Made by a program: the position numbers and the translations under genes
Source: an uncultured Bacteroidia bacterium
GTDB lineage: Bacteria; Bacteroidota; Bacteroidia; NS11-12g; UBA9320
Direction of reading: 5' to 3'
DNA: 64,000 nucleotides
Assembly: GCA_943787465.1 (NCBI GenBank)
Contig: CALSMN010000009.1
Coordinates: 1-64,000 of the forward strand
In this document: piece by piece, positions 1 through 7,681 of the stretch
Layout: each line of letters begins with the position of its first letter
Numbering within the stretch: the stretch's first letter is position 1
Notes under the pieces: model-generated
What the model was told of the DNA's origin: nothing
Database searches by the model: none
Seen by the model: only the letters and a program-made list of their open reading frames with translations

Positions 1-1182
1 ATCTTCTCAACTCCTTACTCAAATTACTGTGACTAATCTTAGCATAAATCTGGGTAGTTCGTAAACTATTATGTCCTAGCCAATGACTGACTGTTTCAAT
101 GGGTACTTCATTGTCTAATAAAATGGTAGTTGCACAAGTATGTCTAGCCACGTGATGGGTTAGATGCTTTTTAATTTGTGCTTTCTCTGCGATGAATTTC
201 AAGTATTCATTGACCTTTGGATTACTCAGTTTTGGCAGCACTTTATTTTCAATCATACGTTCATTACACCAGCTATACTTTTCAATAATTGAAAGAGCTG
301 AACCAAGTAAAGGAATTTCTCTTCGTTCACCTGTTTTGATTTGATCAATTCTTAAATAAAGCTCATTACCGATCTTGTGAATATTTTCCATAGTTAAGGC
401 CATAGCATCACTATATCTAAGCCCTGTGTAACACGAAAAAAGAAAGATATCACGCACCTGGCTAGCCGTTGGATGGTTGGCAAGATTTACATCACATAAT
501 TGATGAATTTCTTGTTGGGTTAGATATTCTCTGTTTGCTTGTGGGTATCTGAGTTTAAAATTAGCATAAGGGTTAAAAGAGAGTATTCGTCTTCTGATAG
601 CTTCGTTCAATACAGCCTTTAGTCTTGAATGGTGTTTGTTCACAGAGTTCAGTGTGAAGCTTATCCCCGTTATTGTTATATGGTGTATGTTTTAGGTAAT
701 CATCCCACTTAGTAATGAAGTGAAAGTCAATATCCTTGACAGCGGGCTCTCTGACTGATGAATTGAAATAATTAATCAGAGCAATCAAAGGTTTGTTTGT
801 ATTTGGCTTGGGTGGATTTTACCACTTGTCCTTTTTCTTTTTGATCCTCCAGATAATTTAAGTAGAAGGAGAGTAATTTAATTTTGGGTTTCTTAACAGC
901 TCCTATAAATTCTTTGATCTCTTGCGGACCAAATTCTTTTCCTAATTCTAATAGCTCATGATGAGCTTTGTATACTTTGGTTTCTAGGTCAGCTAATCGC
1001 TGGTTAAAAATGATGTTATGATTAAAGCGTTCTTTTTGAGTATTCCATTCTTTTTTATCACATCTGATTCCTGTAGCAATTTCTGCTTTTTTACGGTCAT
1101 AGATAATTCTTAAATTCACACTAAAAGCATACCTGCCATGCTTAAGCGGTTTGAGAAAAAATTTAAGACTGATGGTTCGCAT
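1..1182 (-). pseudogene. Frameshifted tyrosine recombinase (island integrase), continues past left edge
   Basis: This is a phage/ICE-type tyrosine integrase read right to left and broken by two frameshifts. The first frame (start 1182, MRTISLKFFLKP) carries the N-terminal arm-binding domain and stops at 772. The second frame (to about 655) holds the SAM-like core-binding domain (NYFNSSVREPAVKDID). The third frame, from about 660 to the window edge, holds the catalytic domain. Its active-site residues are all visible: Arg in CYTGLRYSD, HxxR in HHVARH, His in WLGHNS and Tyr in TTQIYAKI. The gene abuts the 3' end of ssrA, a classic island integration site, so the island should lie to the left. 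The intact catalytic residues suggest recent decay; sequencing errors at the two shifts are the alternative. Confidence 0.85.
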
Positions 1183-1187
1183 TTTTA

Positions 1188-1288
1188 AAATCTGTAAGTG
1201 AAACATTTTCGACTTAGGTGAAACATAAGTGAAACATTTACCCATCAAAAGTGAAACATTTTGATAGATTTTCAAAACTTACAGATTT
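1188..1288. repeat. Four phased GTGAAACAT repeats inside a 12-bp inverted repeat
   Basis: GTGAAACAT occurs at 1198-1206, 1218-1226, 1229-1237 and 1251-1259, always in the same orientation, with start-to-start steps of 20, 11 and 22 bases, close to whole helical turns. The array is bracketed by a perfect 12-bp inverted repeat, AAATCTGTAAGT at 1188-1199 and ACTTACAGATTT at 1277-1288. It lies between the integrase start (1182) and the tmRNA 3' end (1334). This is where integrase arm-type sites or an operator of the island would be expected. The assignment is inferred from position and phasing; the repeats themselves are seen directly. Confidence 0.7.
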
Positions 1289-1333
1289 GTAAATAGCTGA
1301 TTTCGAATGAATTAGAAAATATTCGAAAATAAA

Positions 1334-1707
1334 TGGTGGAGATGCCGGGAGTCGAACCCGGGTCCGAATTGGAATAGAGTTGCGCTTTCTACACGTTTAT
1401 TGCTCCTTGGTTTTCGAGAATAACCAGGTGTAGCAAAAACCCAATTAATCCTTATCCTACACGATAAATTTTAGTTTGGTAGAAATGGACTAAAATTATC
1501 TCAGTTTGTCGACTGCTTGTTACCCCTCGCAACCGAGACAAGGCTCAGGCAAGCAGATGGCATTTGCTTAATCTCTTAGATTAAGCAGCCATAGCGAAGT
1601 TATAATCGCCTGTTATGATTTGAAAGTCGAGATTTAAGAGCCGCACTTTCAATGCTCTACGTGCTTACACATCTATCGGCCAACCCGTCAAAAGCCAGAA
1701 CACCCCC
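1334..1707 (-). ncRNA. ssrA: Transfer-messenger RNA (tmRNA)
   Basis: The 3' end encodes the tRNA-like T arm (GGGTTCGACTCCCGGC) and CATCTCC-A-CCA, so CCA is genomically encoded. The 5' end reads GGGGGTGTTCTGGCTTTTGA, and its first seven bases pair with CATCTCC (two G-U pairs) to close the acceptor stem. The tag reading frame lies at 1581-1610 and decodes as GDYNFAMAA followed by TAA. The resume codon is GGC, as usual in Bacteroidota tags that start with Gly. With SmpB, tmRNA releases stalled ribosomes and tags the unfinished chain for proteolysis. The 3' end is the apparent attachment site used by the island whose integrase lies to the left. Confidence 0.96.
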
Positions 1708-1757
1708 ATATGATTTGTTTCTAGACAGACAAAAAGGTTTTATCAAAGAACAGAGTA

Positions 1758-1765
1758 CAAAGGTA
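1758..1765 (-). promoter_or_regulatory. Putative -7 box of ssrA
   Basis: Reads TACCTTTG on the minus strand, matching the Bacteroidota -7 consensus TAnnTTTG. Transcription would start near 1751, about 44 bases before the mature tmRNA 5' end, leaving a leader for RNase processing. No clear TTTG -33 box was seen at the usual spacing. Confidence 0.5.
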
Positions 1766-1838
1766 CATACTCCTTGAACTTTTTGATACATGATTGAGTA
1801 TAAACACGTAAATAATATATTTCTTATACGCAATTCTC

Positions 1839-1846
1839 TACCTTTG
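1839..1846 (+). promoter_or_regulatory. Putative -7 box before the saccharopine dehydrogenase-like gene
   Basis: TACCTTTG matches TAnnTTTG and lies 41 bases before the ATG at 1888. No convincing -33 TTTG is present. It faces away from the ssrA promoter, giving a divergent pair. Confidence 0.45.
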
Positions 1847-1887
1847 TTAGACGAAAACACCATATATAAACGCTTTCTTAAAAAAAT

Positions 1888-3087
1888 ATGAAAATTGGAT
1901 TAATACGCGAATGGAAAGAACCCGCAGATAAACGGGTGGCTCTATCACCAAATCAATGCATCCAATTTCAATCGCTTTTTCCAATGGTACAATTGGTAGT
2001 AGAAAAATCTCCTGCTCGAACTTTTTTGGATGCAGCATATCTTGAAATTGGGATTCCGGTGGTGGAGGATGTATCTGATTGTGACATATTGATGGGGATA
2101 AAAGAAGTACCGCTAGATAAACTCATTTCCGATAAAACGTATTTGTTCTTCTCACATACGATTAAGGCTCAATCCTATAATCGGGATCTCTTAAAAACCA
2201 TATTAAAGAAAAACATTACCCTTATTGATTACGAAACACTTGTTTGGCCGCAGGGGGGTAGAATACTTGGATTTGGCAAATGGGCTGGTATAGCTGGGGC
2301 ATACAATGCCTTCTTGACTTGGGGCAAAAAAACCGGTCAGTTTGATTTACCTCCAGCCTATGTGACCAATAATTATCAGGAATCGATGCACTTATTGAGT
2401 GCGTTGAATTTTAAAAAGACACGGATTGTATTTACAGGTAATGGCAGAGTTGCTGAGGGTATTCGGGAGGTATTAGAGCAAATGAAACTCAAAGAATGTA
2501 CTCCCCAAGAGTTCGTTTCTCAGCCCCCCAAATCCTCCCATTTTACCCAATTAACCAGTTGGGATCTTTTTCATAGAAAAGATGGAGGCCCCTGGGATAT
2601 TCAACATTTTTATAAACACCATAGCGACTATTGCTGCGAGTTTGATAATTTTTTTCAAAACACAGATATACTCATCAATGGCATGTATTGGGAAGATTCT
2701 ATGCCGCCCTTATTCACGGTCAAAGATACACAACTGCCTCATTTTAATATTCAAGTCATTGCCGATATTACCTGTGATGTAGAAGGAAGTGTACCCATTA
2801 CGTTAGAAGCTACAGATATCTTTAATCCAACATTTGGGTGGTCTAAAACGCAACAAAAAAAAGTAGAGCCGTACGGTGAAGATACCATCGATATCATGGC
2901 CGTGACTAATCTTCCTACTGAATTACCCAAAAATGCAAGTGAAGAATTTGGTTCGTTATTGCTTGAACATATTTTCCCATTAATAATTCATGGGGATAAA
3001 AGTGCCATTTTAGATCGGGCAACTATCGCCTCAAATGGAAAACTAACATCGAATTTTTCCTACCTTAAAAATTTTGTAAACGGTTAA
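1888..3087 (+). CDS. Saccharopine dehydrogenase / alanine dehydrogenase-like oxidoreductase
   Basis: A 399-residue protein opening with MKIGLIREWKEPADKRVALSP, the start of the alanine dehydrogenase/PNT N-terminal fold shared by fungal-type saccharopine dehydrogenase (NAD+, L-lysine forming). The core includes LGFGKWAGIAGAYNAF (about residues 130-145), typical of the lysine-forming branch, and a Rossmann segment RIVFTGNGRVAEG (about 180-192). The family catalyses NAD(P)-linked oxidation of saccharopine or a related amino acid in the cytoplasm. No other lysine-pathway gene is nearby, so the substrate is unproven. It is transcribed alone, divergently from ssrA, and ends just before a regulatory dyad unit and a broken regulator gene. 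The start is supported by the conserved N-terminus. Confidence 0.75.
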   Translation: MKIGLIREWKEPADKRVALSPNQCIQFQSLFPMVQLVVEKSPARTFLDAAYLEIGIPVVEDVSDCDILMGIKEVPLDKLISDKTYLFFSHTIKAQSYNRDLLKTILKKNITLIDYETLVWPQGGRILGFGKWAGIAGAYNAFLTWGKKTGQFDLPPAYVTNNYQESMHLLSALNFKKTRIVFTGNGRVAEGIREVLEQMKLKECTPQEFVSQPPKSSHFTQLTSWDLFHRKDGGPWDIQHFYKHHSDYCCEFDNFFQNTDILINGMYWEDSMPPLFTVKDTQLPHFNIQVIADITCDVEGSVPITLEATDIFNPTFGWSKTQQKKVEPYGEDTIDIMAVTNLPTELPKNASEEFGSLLLEHIFPLIIHGDKSAILDRATIASNGKLTSNFSYLKNFVNG

Positions 3088-3130
3088 AAATGGGATTGTT
3101 TATCCTTCTAATTCTCAATGAGAACCATTT

Positions 3131-3168
3131 TATGATAAATATCATATCCAAATATGACCAATGTCATA
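3131..3168 (+). promoter_or_regulatory. Paired 16-bp palindromes, 22 bp apart (copy A)
   Basis: TATGATAAATATCATA (3131-3146), spacer TCCAAA, then TATGACCAATGTCATA (3153-3168). Both arms are perfect palindromes with a 4-base centre (TGAT-N4-ATCA and TGAC-N4-GTCA). Centres are 22 bp apart. Two further copies of the same 16-6-16 unit lie at 11967-12004 and 48150-48187. Here it points toward the truncated LytTR gene, 21 bases from its first ATG. Confidence 0.75.
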
Positions 3169-3180
3169 TTTTGAGACCAT

Positions 3181-3720
3181 GATGTAGAAATGCCTGAGAT
3201 TTCTGGAATAGATTTTATCAAAACGTTATCCAATCCTCCTCGAGTGATTGTAACTACTTCGCGATCCGATTTTGCGGCAGAGGCATTTGGGATTGATGCG
3301 GTAGACTTTATTTTGAAACCAGTACTTGTAAATCAAGTAATCAAAGCACTCCAAAAATACAAACAACTTGAAAGTACAGATGATATTGTCCCGGTGGCTC
3401 CCTCGGCCACATCTATTTTTGTAAAGGTAGATTCCAAGTTGGTGCAATTGCACTTTAGGGACATTTTATGGGTGGAGGCATTGGGAGACTACGTGGGGTT
3501 TCATGTAGAGGGCAAACGATATGTGGTAAAATCTACTTTAGCCGCTATTGATAAGAGTTTAAAATTTTTCTCGTTTATTCGAGTTCATCGATCTTTTATT
3601 GTGAATGTACAACATATCAAAAGTTTGGATGATTCTTCTTTAATTATTCAGGATAAATGGATTCCTGTGAGTAGAGGGTATCGTCCTTTGGTTTTAGAAA
3701 AAATACACTTGCTCAAATAG
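3181..3720 (+). pseudogene. LytTR-family response regulator lacking the first half of its receiver domain
   Basis: The readable part begins at D-V-E-MPEISGIDFI, the segment that holds or directly follows the phospho-acceptor Asp of a receiver domain. About 50 N-terminal residues, including the acidic pocket, are missing and there is an in-frame stop just upstream (TGA at 3172). What remains is the second half of the receiver (Thr-Thr at VIVTTSRSDFAAEAF, Lys in FILKPV) and a full LytTR DNA-binding domain (FVKVDSKLVQLHF... IRVHRSFIVNVQHIKSLD). A complete relative would be about 230-250 residues. The ATG at 3190 would give a 176-residue product that could still bind DNA but could not be switched by phosphorylation in the usual way. 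The partner kinase is not in the window. Confidence 0.75.
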
Positions 3721-3723
3721 ATT

Positions 3724-4416
3724 TTATACCAATTGATTTTCTAAAATACTGGTAAAAAAAGCAAGTCCGTCCGTGTTTCGAAGCACATCACTTGCTGCTC
3801 GTTCAGGATGTGGCATCATCCCAAATACATGGTGCCCCTTGTTTGATATTCCGGCTATATTATCTAGAGAACCATTCGGATTTGAAGCATCATTTACTGT
3901 ACCATTTTCGTCAGAGTAGCGGAAGATAATTTGGTTATTTTTTTGAAGTTCATCCAGTGTTTCTTTATCGGCAAAGTATCGGCCTTCTGCGTGGGCGATA
4001 GGTATTTTATAGGCAGGTTTGTCTAGGAGTTGTTTGGATATCACCGTGTTTGTATTCTCACATTTTAAAAATACATTTTTACAGACAAATTTCTGTTTTT
4101 CGTTTCTTAATAATGCTCCAGGTAAAAGACCGCTCTCGCATAAAATTTGGAATCCATTACAAATTCCCATCACAAAACCTCCAGCATTCGCATGCTTGGT
4201 AACACTTTCCATGATAGGAGATAGTTTGGCTAAAGCACCACTTCGAAGATAGTCTCCGTAAGAGAATCCGCCGGGCACAAAAATATGAGTACACCCTTGT
4301 AAGTCTGTATCCTTGTGCCATAGCTTTGACACGGTTTGTCCACTTACTTGAGTTAGCACATGTATCAAGTCCTGATCGCAGTTACTTCCTGGAAAAATTA
4401 TTACACCAAATTTCAT
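3724..4416 (-). CDS. purQ: Phosphoribosylformylglycinamidine synthase, glutaminase subunit
   Basis: A 230-residue class I glutamine amidotransferase of purine biosynthesis that supplies ammonia for converting FGAR to FGAM. Visible motifs: N-terminal GVIIFPGSNCDQD, oxyanion segment FVPGGFSYGDYLR, nucleophile Cys in MGICNGFQIL (about residue 86), and the His-Glu pair in MMPHPERA near the C-terminus. The length fits the stand-alone PurQ that works with small PurL and PurS, rather than the fused 1200-residue enzyme. It converges on the LytTR remnant, with only 3 bases between their ends. The start ATG at 4416 is supported by the conserved MKFGVIIFPG. Confidence 0.95.
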   Translation of the reverse strand: MKFGVIIFPGSNCDQDLIHVLTQVSGQTVSKLWHKDTDLQGCTHIFVPGGFSYGDYLRSGALAKLSPIMESVTKHANAGGFVMGICNGFQILCESGLLPGALLRNEKQKFVCKNVFLKCENTNTVISKQLLDKPAYKIPIAHAEGRYFADKETLDELQKNNQIIFRYSDENGTVNDASNPNGSLDNIAGISNKGHHVFGMMPHPERAASDVLRNTDGLAFFTSILENQLV

Positions 4417-4493
4417 ACTGCAATATTAATTTAAAAATACACGGATGTGGGGTATTTCTTATGAGATGTAATACGCAAGAAACTAACAAGTAA

Positions 4494-5138
4494 TTAATAT
4501 TTTCGGGCTACCATAATTCCATCACGAATCGGAATTAGTATATTCTCAACTCGAGAATCATTTTGAACCAGAGTATTAAATTTGTCTAATTCTCGAGTAT
4601 CATTATCCTCAGCTAATTGTTCTGGGTCAATCACTTTACCACTCCATAGTACATTGTCTGCCATCATGATTCCCCCACTCGGCATTTGATCTATCAGTAG
4701 ATTATAATAAGCAGAATAATTTTCTTTATCAGCATCTATAAATACAAGATCAAATGGGGTGTTTAATGCGGGGATAATTTCTAAAGCATTTCCGATGTGT
4801 AGCTGCATTTGTTTTTCATAGATAGATTGACTCCAATTTTGTAAAATTCGGTTCTCTAGTTCTTCATTTATTTCAATAGTATGAAGTATGCCATCTTTGG
4901 TTAATCCTTCTGCTAGGCATAAAGCGGCATATCCAGTATAGGTACCAATTTCTAAAATAGTTTGAGGTTTTATCATTTTAGAAAATAAACTCAGAAGCCT
5001 GCCCTGAAGATGTCCACTCAACATGCGAGGGGCTAATACTTGAGCATGCGTATTACGATTTATATTGAGGAGCAAATTATTTTCAGGAGTGGTATGTTTC
5101 TCAGCATATTGACTGAGTTTTTCATCTATAAATTCCAT
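4494..5138 (-). CDS. SAM-dependent O-methyltransferase (family 3, TrmR/CCoAOMT-like)
   Basis: A 214-residue class I methyltransferase of the caffeoyl-CoA O-methyltransferase fold. Visible features: the family signature ILEIGTYTGYAALCLAEGL (SAM motif I, about residues 62-80), the acidic residue of HTIEINEE, the metal-binding Asp in FDLVFIDADKENY (about 131-143), and LMADN-like IMMADNVLWSGKV. Bacterial members include the tRNA 5-hydroxyuridine methyltransferase TrmR and small-molecule methyltransferases; sequence alone does not decide. Only 4 bases separate it from the EEP-family gene upstream, so it probably ends an operon running from the unknown mutL-upstream gene at 9790. Confidence 0.85.
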   Translation of the reverse strand: MEFIDEKLSQYAEKHTTPENNLLLNINRNTHAQVLAPRMLSGHLQGRLLSLFSKMIKPQTILEIGTYTGYAALCLAEGLTKDGILHTIEINEELENRILQNWSQSIYEKQMQLHIGNALEIIPALNTPFDLVFIDADKENYSAYYNLLIDQMPSGGIMMADNVLWSGKVIDPEQLAEDNDTRELDKFNTLVQNDSRVENILIPIRDGIMVARKY

Positions 5139-5142
5139 TGGA

Positions 5143-6192
5143 TTAAGGTTTAGAAAGTTTAAAACTGGCTTCTATCATTTTATGATCACTTTGAATATTG
5201 GTGTTGGTTTGGTATCCTGTGCAGGTCAATTCATCATCATAAAAAATGTAGTCGATACGAAGAAAAGGGAGGGGTTTGAGGTAAGTGGCACCCCAACCCG
5301 AACCCTGCTCCATAAAAGCATCTTTATGTCCCTCGGCAAAGCACTGATAAATATAACTTTGTGGTGTGTCATTAAAATCTCCCAAAATAATTACGGGATA
5401 CGGACTGTTTTTTATGGTCTCTAAAATAGTATGAGTTTGTTTAGCTCGAAGCTGAGATAAATTTTTTAGTCGAGTCACAAAATTGAATGCATAGTTTTTA
5501 TATTCTTTATTAATGGGAGCATTAATCAGGGTGCTATAGTCCTTTGGTGATACTTTATTGGATTGGAGGTGTACCCCCACAAAACGGATGATTTCGCTAT
5601 TTATTTCTATATCAAATAGTGCAGATAGGTTACCTGTAGTATGATCATATTCTATCCTTTCCCAATGAATTATTCGATGTTTAGATACTAATTTTAATCC
5701 AAATCCTTTGCCTGTTTCCTTAGGATTTACTGCCACAAATTGTTGGTGCGGGTAGGTTGAAAAATCAATAGATCCTTTGTGGTTAATCCATTCCACGAGT
5801 AGTACTACATCATATTTTTTATCACTAATGTATTGATTAATAACATCGGAGGTATTATCTCCATTGTAGATTTGTTGGACAAAAGTGTTAAAACTACATA
5901 CGTTGATGTCTGAGGTTTCAGATTTGTTGGAATTAATCTGAATATTTCGAGCGATGAATTGAAATCCAATCAACAAAAGAAAAGCATTGAGAATACCTCT
6001 TTTTTTGAAAGCTACAATCCAAAGTAGTAATAATGCAAGGTTGAGTACTAACCAAAAAGTAAAGGTGAGTCCGAAAAAAGAAATAATCCAAAAATCATTT
6101 GGGTTTATATAGGGAGATAAATAGGAAATACTCAGTCCAATAAGAGCAAGAATATTAATTACATTACTTATTTTAGTACTGACTTTTTTCAC
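5143..6192 (-). CDS. Membrane-anchored endonuclease/exonuclease/phosphatase (EEP) family protein
   Basis: A 349-residue protein with three predicted N-terminal membrane segments (about residues 9-85: NILALIGLSISYL, FFGLTFTFWLVLNLALLLLW, GILNAFLLLIGFQF) followed by an extracytoplasmic or cytoplasmic EEP domain. Catalytic-fold motifs: VCSFNTF at the start of the domain, VVLLVEW, FVGVHLQSN, VIILGDFNDTP (metal/phosphate binding) and the closing SDHKMIEASF with the catalytic Asp-His. EEP enzymes cleave phosphodiesters in nucleic acids, lipids or inositides; the substrate cannot be told. Its start overlaps the stop of the rhomboid gene by 4 bases (ATGA), showing translational coupling. Confidence 0.85.
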   Translation of the reverse strand: MKKVSTKISNVINILALIGLSISYLSPYINPNDFWIISFFGLTFTFWLVLNLALLLLWIVAFKKRGILNAFLLLIGFQFIARNIQINSNKSETSDINVCSFNTFVQQIYNGDNTSDVINQYISDKKYDVVLLVEWINHKGSIDFSTYPHQQFVAVNPKETGKGFGLKLVSKHRIIHWERIEYDHTTGNLSALFDIEINSEIIRFVGVHLQSNKVSPKDYSTLINAPINKEYKNYAFNFVTRLKNLSQLRAKQTHTILETIKNSPYPVIILGDFNDTPQSYIYQCFAEGHKDAFMEQGSGWGATYLKPLPFLRIDYIFYDDELTCTGYQTNTNIQSDHKMIEASFKLSKP

Positions 6193-7037
6193 TCGCTTGC
6201 CTTAAATAGCGTATCTTTTTCTGTTTTCGACAAGCTATCGTATCCACTTTGAGAAATTTTGTCTAAAATAGCATCGATCTCTTCTTGATTGGGTTTTTGT
6301 TTTTGATTAAACGGTTTAAAGTGTCGTTCATCTTTCTTTTTGCTTTGAAAAAACGACGGTTTTTTGACCGTTATGGGAGCTATTGGTAATTTCCCTTGCA
6401 AATTCATAATGAATAATAATCCAAATATAGCACCGCCTATATGAGCAAATAACCCCCCTGTATTGTCACTTACCGGGAACATATACAAATCTCTAAATAC
6501 AAAAAACAATGCTACCCACCTTAATTCTACGTTAAATAATCCAAACGGTCTGATTTGATATCGAGGCAGATATGCCCCTGCTGCTACAATGATTGCTGTA
6601 ACACCGCCAGATGCTCCTAAAAGTTTTTTGTAGGCAACCACCTCACTAAACAGTGGAAAAAAATTATAACTAAACACAAAAAGCAAGGCACCACTGATCC
6701 CCCCATACAAAAATATTTTCCAAACATTTAAGGTAGAAGTGAATCCCTCTAAAATTCTTCCTATGAAATAAAGTAAAATCATATTTCCCAAAAGGTGCCA
6801 AAATCCAGCATGAAAGAAAATATTGGTAAGAATGGTCCACGGTCTGATGATTAGTTTTCCAAGGTTACTAGGGATGTAGAAATATTGCAATAAATCATTG
6901 GGGAGAAAACCAGAAAGCTTGGCAATAACCCCTACAAAAATGGTAAAGATAAAAGCAGCCAAATTGATCATGATAATCTGGCGTATTGCGGAGTTTTCTT
7001 TGTGGTATTCGTATTGTATTTTTCCCCAAATAGACAT
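6189..7037 (-). CDS. Rhomboid family intramembrane serine protease (second of a pair)
   Basis: About 282 residues from the ATG at 7037 (MSIWGKIQYEYHK), chosen because it follows the upstream rhomboid stop by 4 bases; a longer in-frame ATG at 7097 would overlap that gene. Six membrane segments, with the catalytic Ser in LLGASGGVTA and the catalytic His in LFAHIGGAIFG, plus the loop-1 motif NIFFHAGFWHLLGNMILLYF. A C-terminal cytoplasmic tail of about 70 charged residues (KKPSFFQSKKKDERHFK) follows the membrane core. Rhomboids cleave transmembrane helices of substrates within the bilayer. It sits in the mutL-rhomboid-rhomboid-EEP operon. Confidence 0.9.
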   Translation of the reverse strand: MSIWGKIQYEYHKENSAIRQIIMINLAAFIFTIFVGVIAKLSGFLPNDLLQYFYIPSNLGKLIIRPWTILTNIFFHAGFWHLLGNMILLYFIGRILEGFTSTLNVWKIFLYGGISGALLFVFSYNFFPLFSEVVAYKKLLGASGGVTAIIVAAGAYLPRYQIRPFGLFNVELRWVALFFVFRDLYMFPVSDNTGGLFAHIGGAIFGLLFIMNLQGKLPIAPITVKKPSFFQSKKKDERHFKPFNQKQKPNQEEIDAILDKISQSGYDSLSKTEKDTLFKASE

Positions 7038-7041
7038 GTGC

Positions 7042-7671
7042 TCAGTAAAACGAATTGCGATTATTTTTATTCCAATATTGGACCAGTATAAATCCAAATA
7101 ACGCCCCCCCTAGGTGAGCAAAATGTGCGACTCCTGATTGAAAACCACTAATGCCAGCAAATAATTCAAAAACGGCATATCCAATCACAGCCCATTTCGC
7201 TTTGATAGGAACAGGGACAAACATGAGAAATAATTCAGTATTGGGCCAATACAAGGCAAAGGCAACTAAGATTCCAAAAAGAGCTCCTGATGCCCCAACG
7301 GTAGGTTGATTTATATTCACTAATCCTTGGGTGATTTCATAATCTTGGACTAAGGTATGGAGTAACGCGGCTCCTAGTCCCGTAATCAAATAAAAGTTGA
7401 TGTATCGTTTTGCCCCCCATATCTGTTCTAATCGACTACCAAACATGTACAGACCAAACATGTTGAACAACAAGTGGGTAAAGCTTCCATGCATAAACAT
7501 GTGAGATAGTATCTGCCAACCCTGAAAGAAGTCACTTTTATAATTAAACAAAGCCAAGTATTGGTACATTATATCACCACCATAAATTGTAGCTATAAAT
7601 AGCAAAACATTGATGGCAATAATATTTCGTGTTACCTCTGGAATACCAAAACGATTACTATTGAATTGCAT
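7042..7671 (-). CDS. Rhomboid family intramembrane serine protease (first of a pair)
   Basis: A compact 209-residue, six-helix rhomboid with almost no extramembrane tails. The catalytic Ser lies in TVGASGALFGIL (about residue 131) and the catalytic His in HFAHLGGALFGF near the C-terminus. The loop-1 region FMHGSFTHLLFNMFGLYMFG carries the conserved HxxxN pattern. It ends 4 bases before the second rhomboid and begins 10 bases after mutL. The two proteases differ in length and tail, so they are probably not redundant copies; they might share or hand over substrates, which is only inference. Confidence 0.92.
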   Translation of the reverse strand: MQFNSNRFGIPEVTRNIIAINVLLFIATIYGGDIMYQYLALFNYKSDFFQGWQILSHMFMHGSFTHLLFNMFGLYMFGSRLEQIWGAKRYINFYLITGLGAALLHTLVQDYEITQGLVNINQPTVGASGALFGILVAFALYWPNTELFLMFVPVPIKAKWAVIGYAVFELFAGISGFQSGVAHFAHLGGALFGFILVQYWNKNNRNSFY

Positions 7672-7681
7672 AATACGGGAT

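Noticed and set aside
573-788. Separate 71-residue gene
   Set aside because: Its sequence continues the integrase core-binding domain in a shifted frame; it is part of the broken integrase.
1-1182. Complete prophage in the window
   Set aside because: No phage structural, lysis or replication genes occur; only the integrase remnant is visible at the left edge.
1198-1259. CRISPR-like array of GTGAAACAT repeats
   Set aside because: Repeats are only 9 bases, steps are unequal (20, 11, 22), and there are no spacers of constant length or cas genes nearby.
1657-1863. Small protein gene opposite the saccharopine dehydrogenase start
   Set aside because: It overlaps the 5' part of the tmRNA and its promoter and shows no coding features.
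3131-3168. Dyad unit as an intrinsic terminator of the upstream gene
   Set aside because: The stems contain almost no G or C, there is no T tract, and the same unit occurs at places where a terminator would be misplaced.
6189-7097. Longer start (7097) for the second rhomboid
   Set aside because: It would overlap the first rhomboid by 56 bases and adds residues without family similarity; ATG 7037 follows the upstream stop directly.
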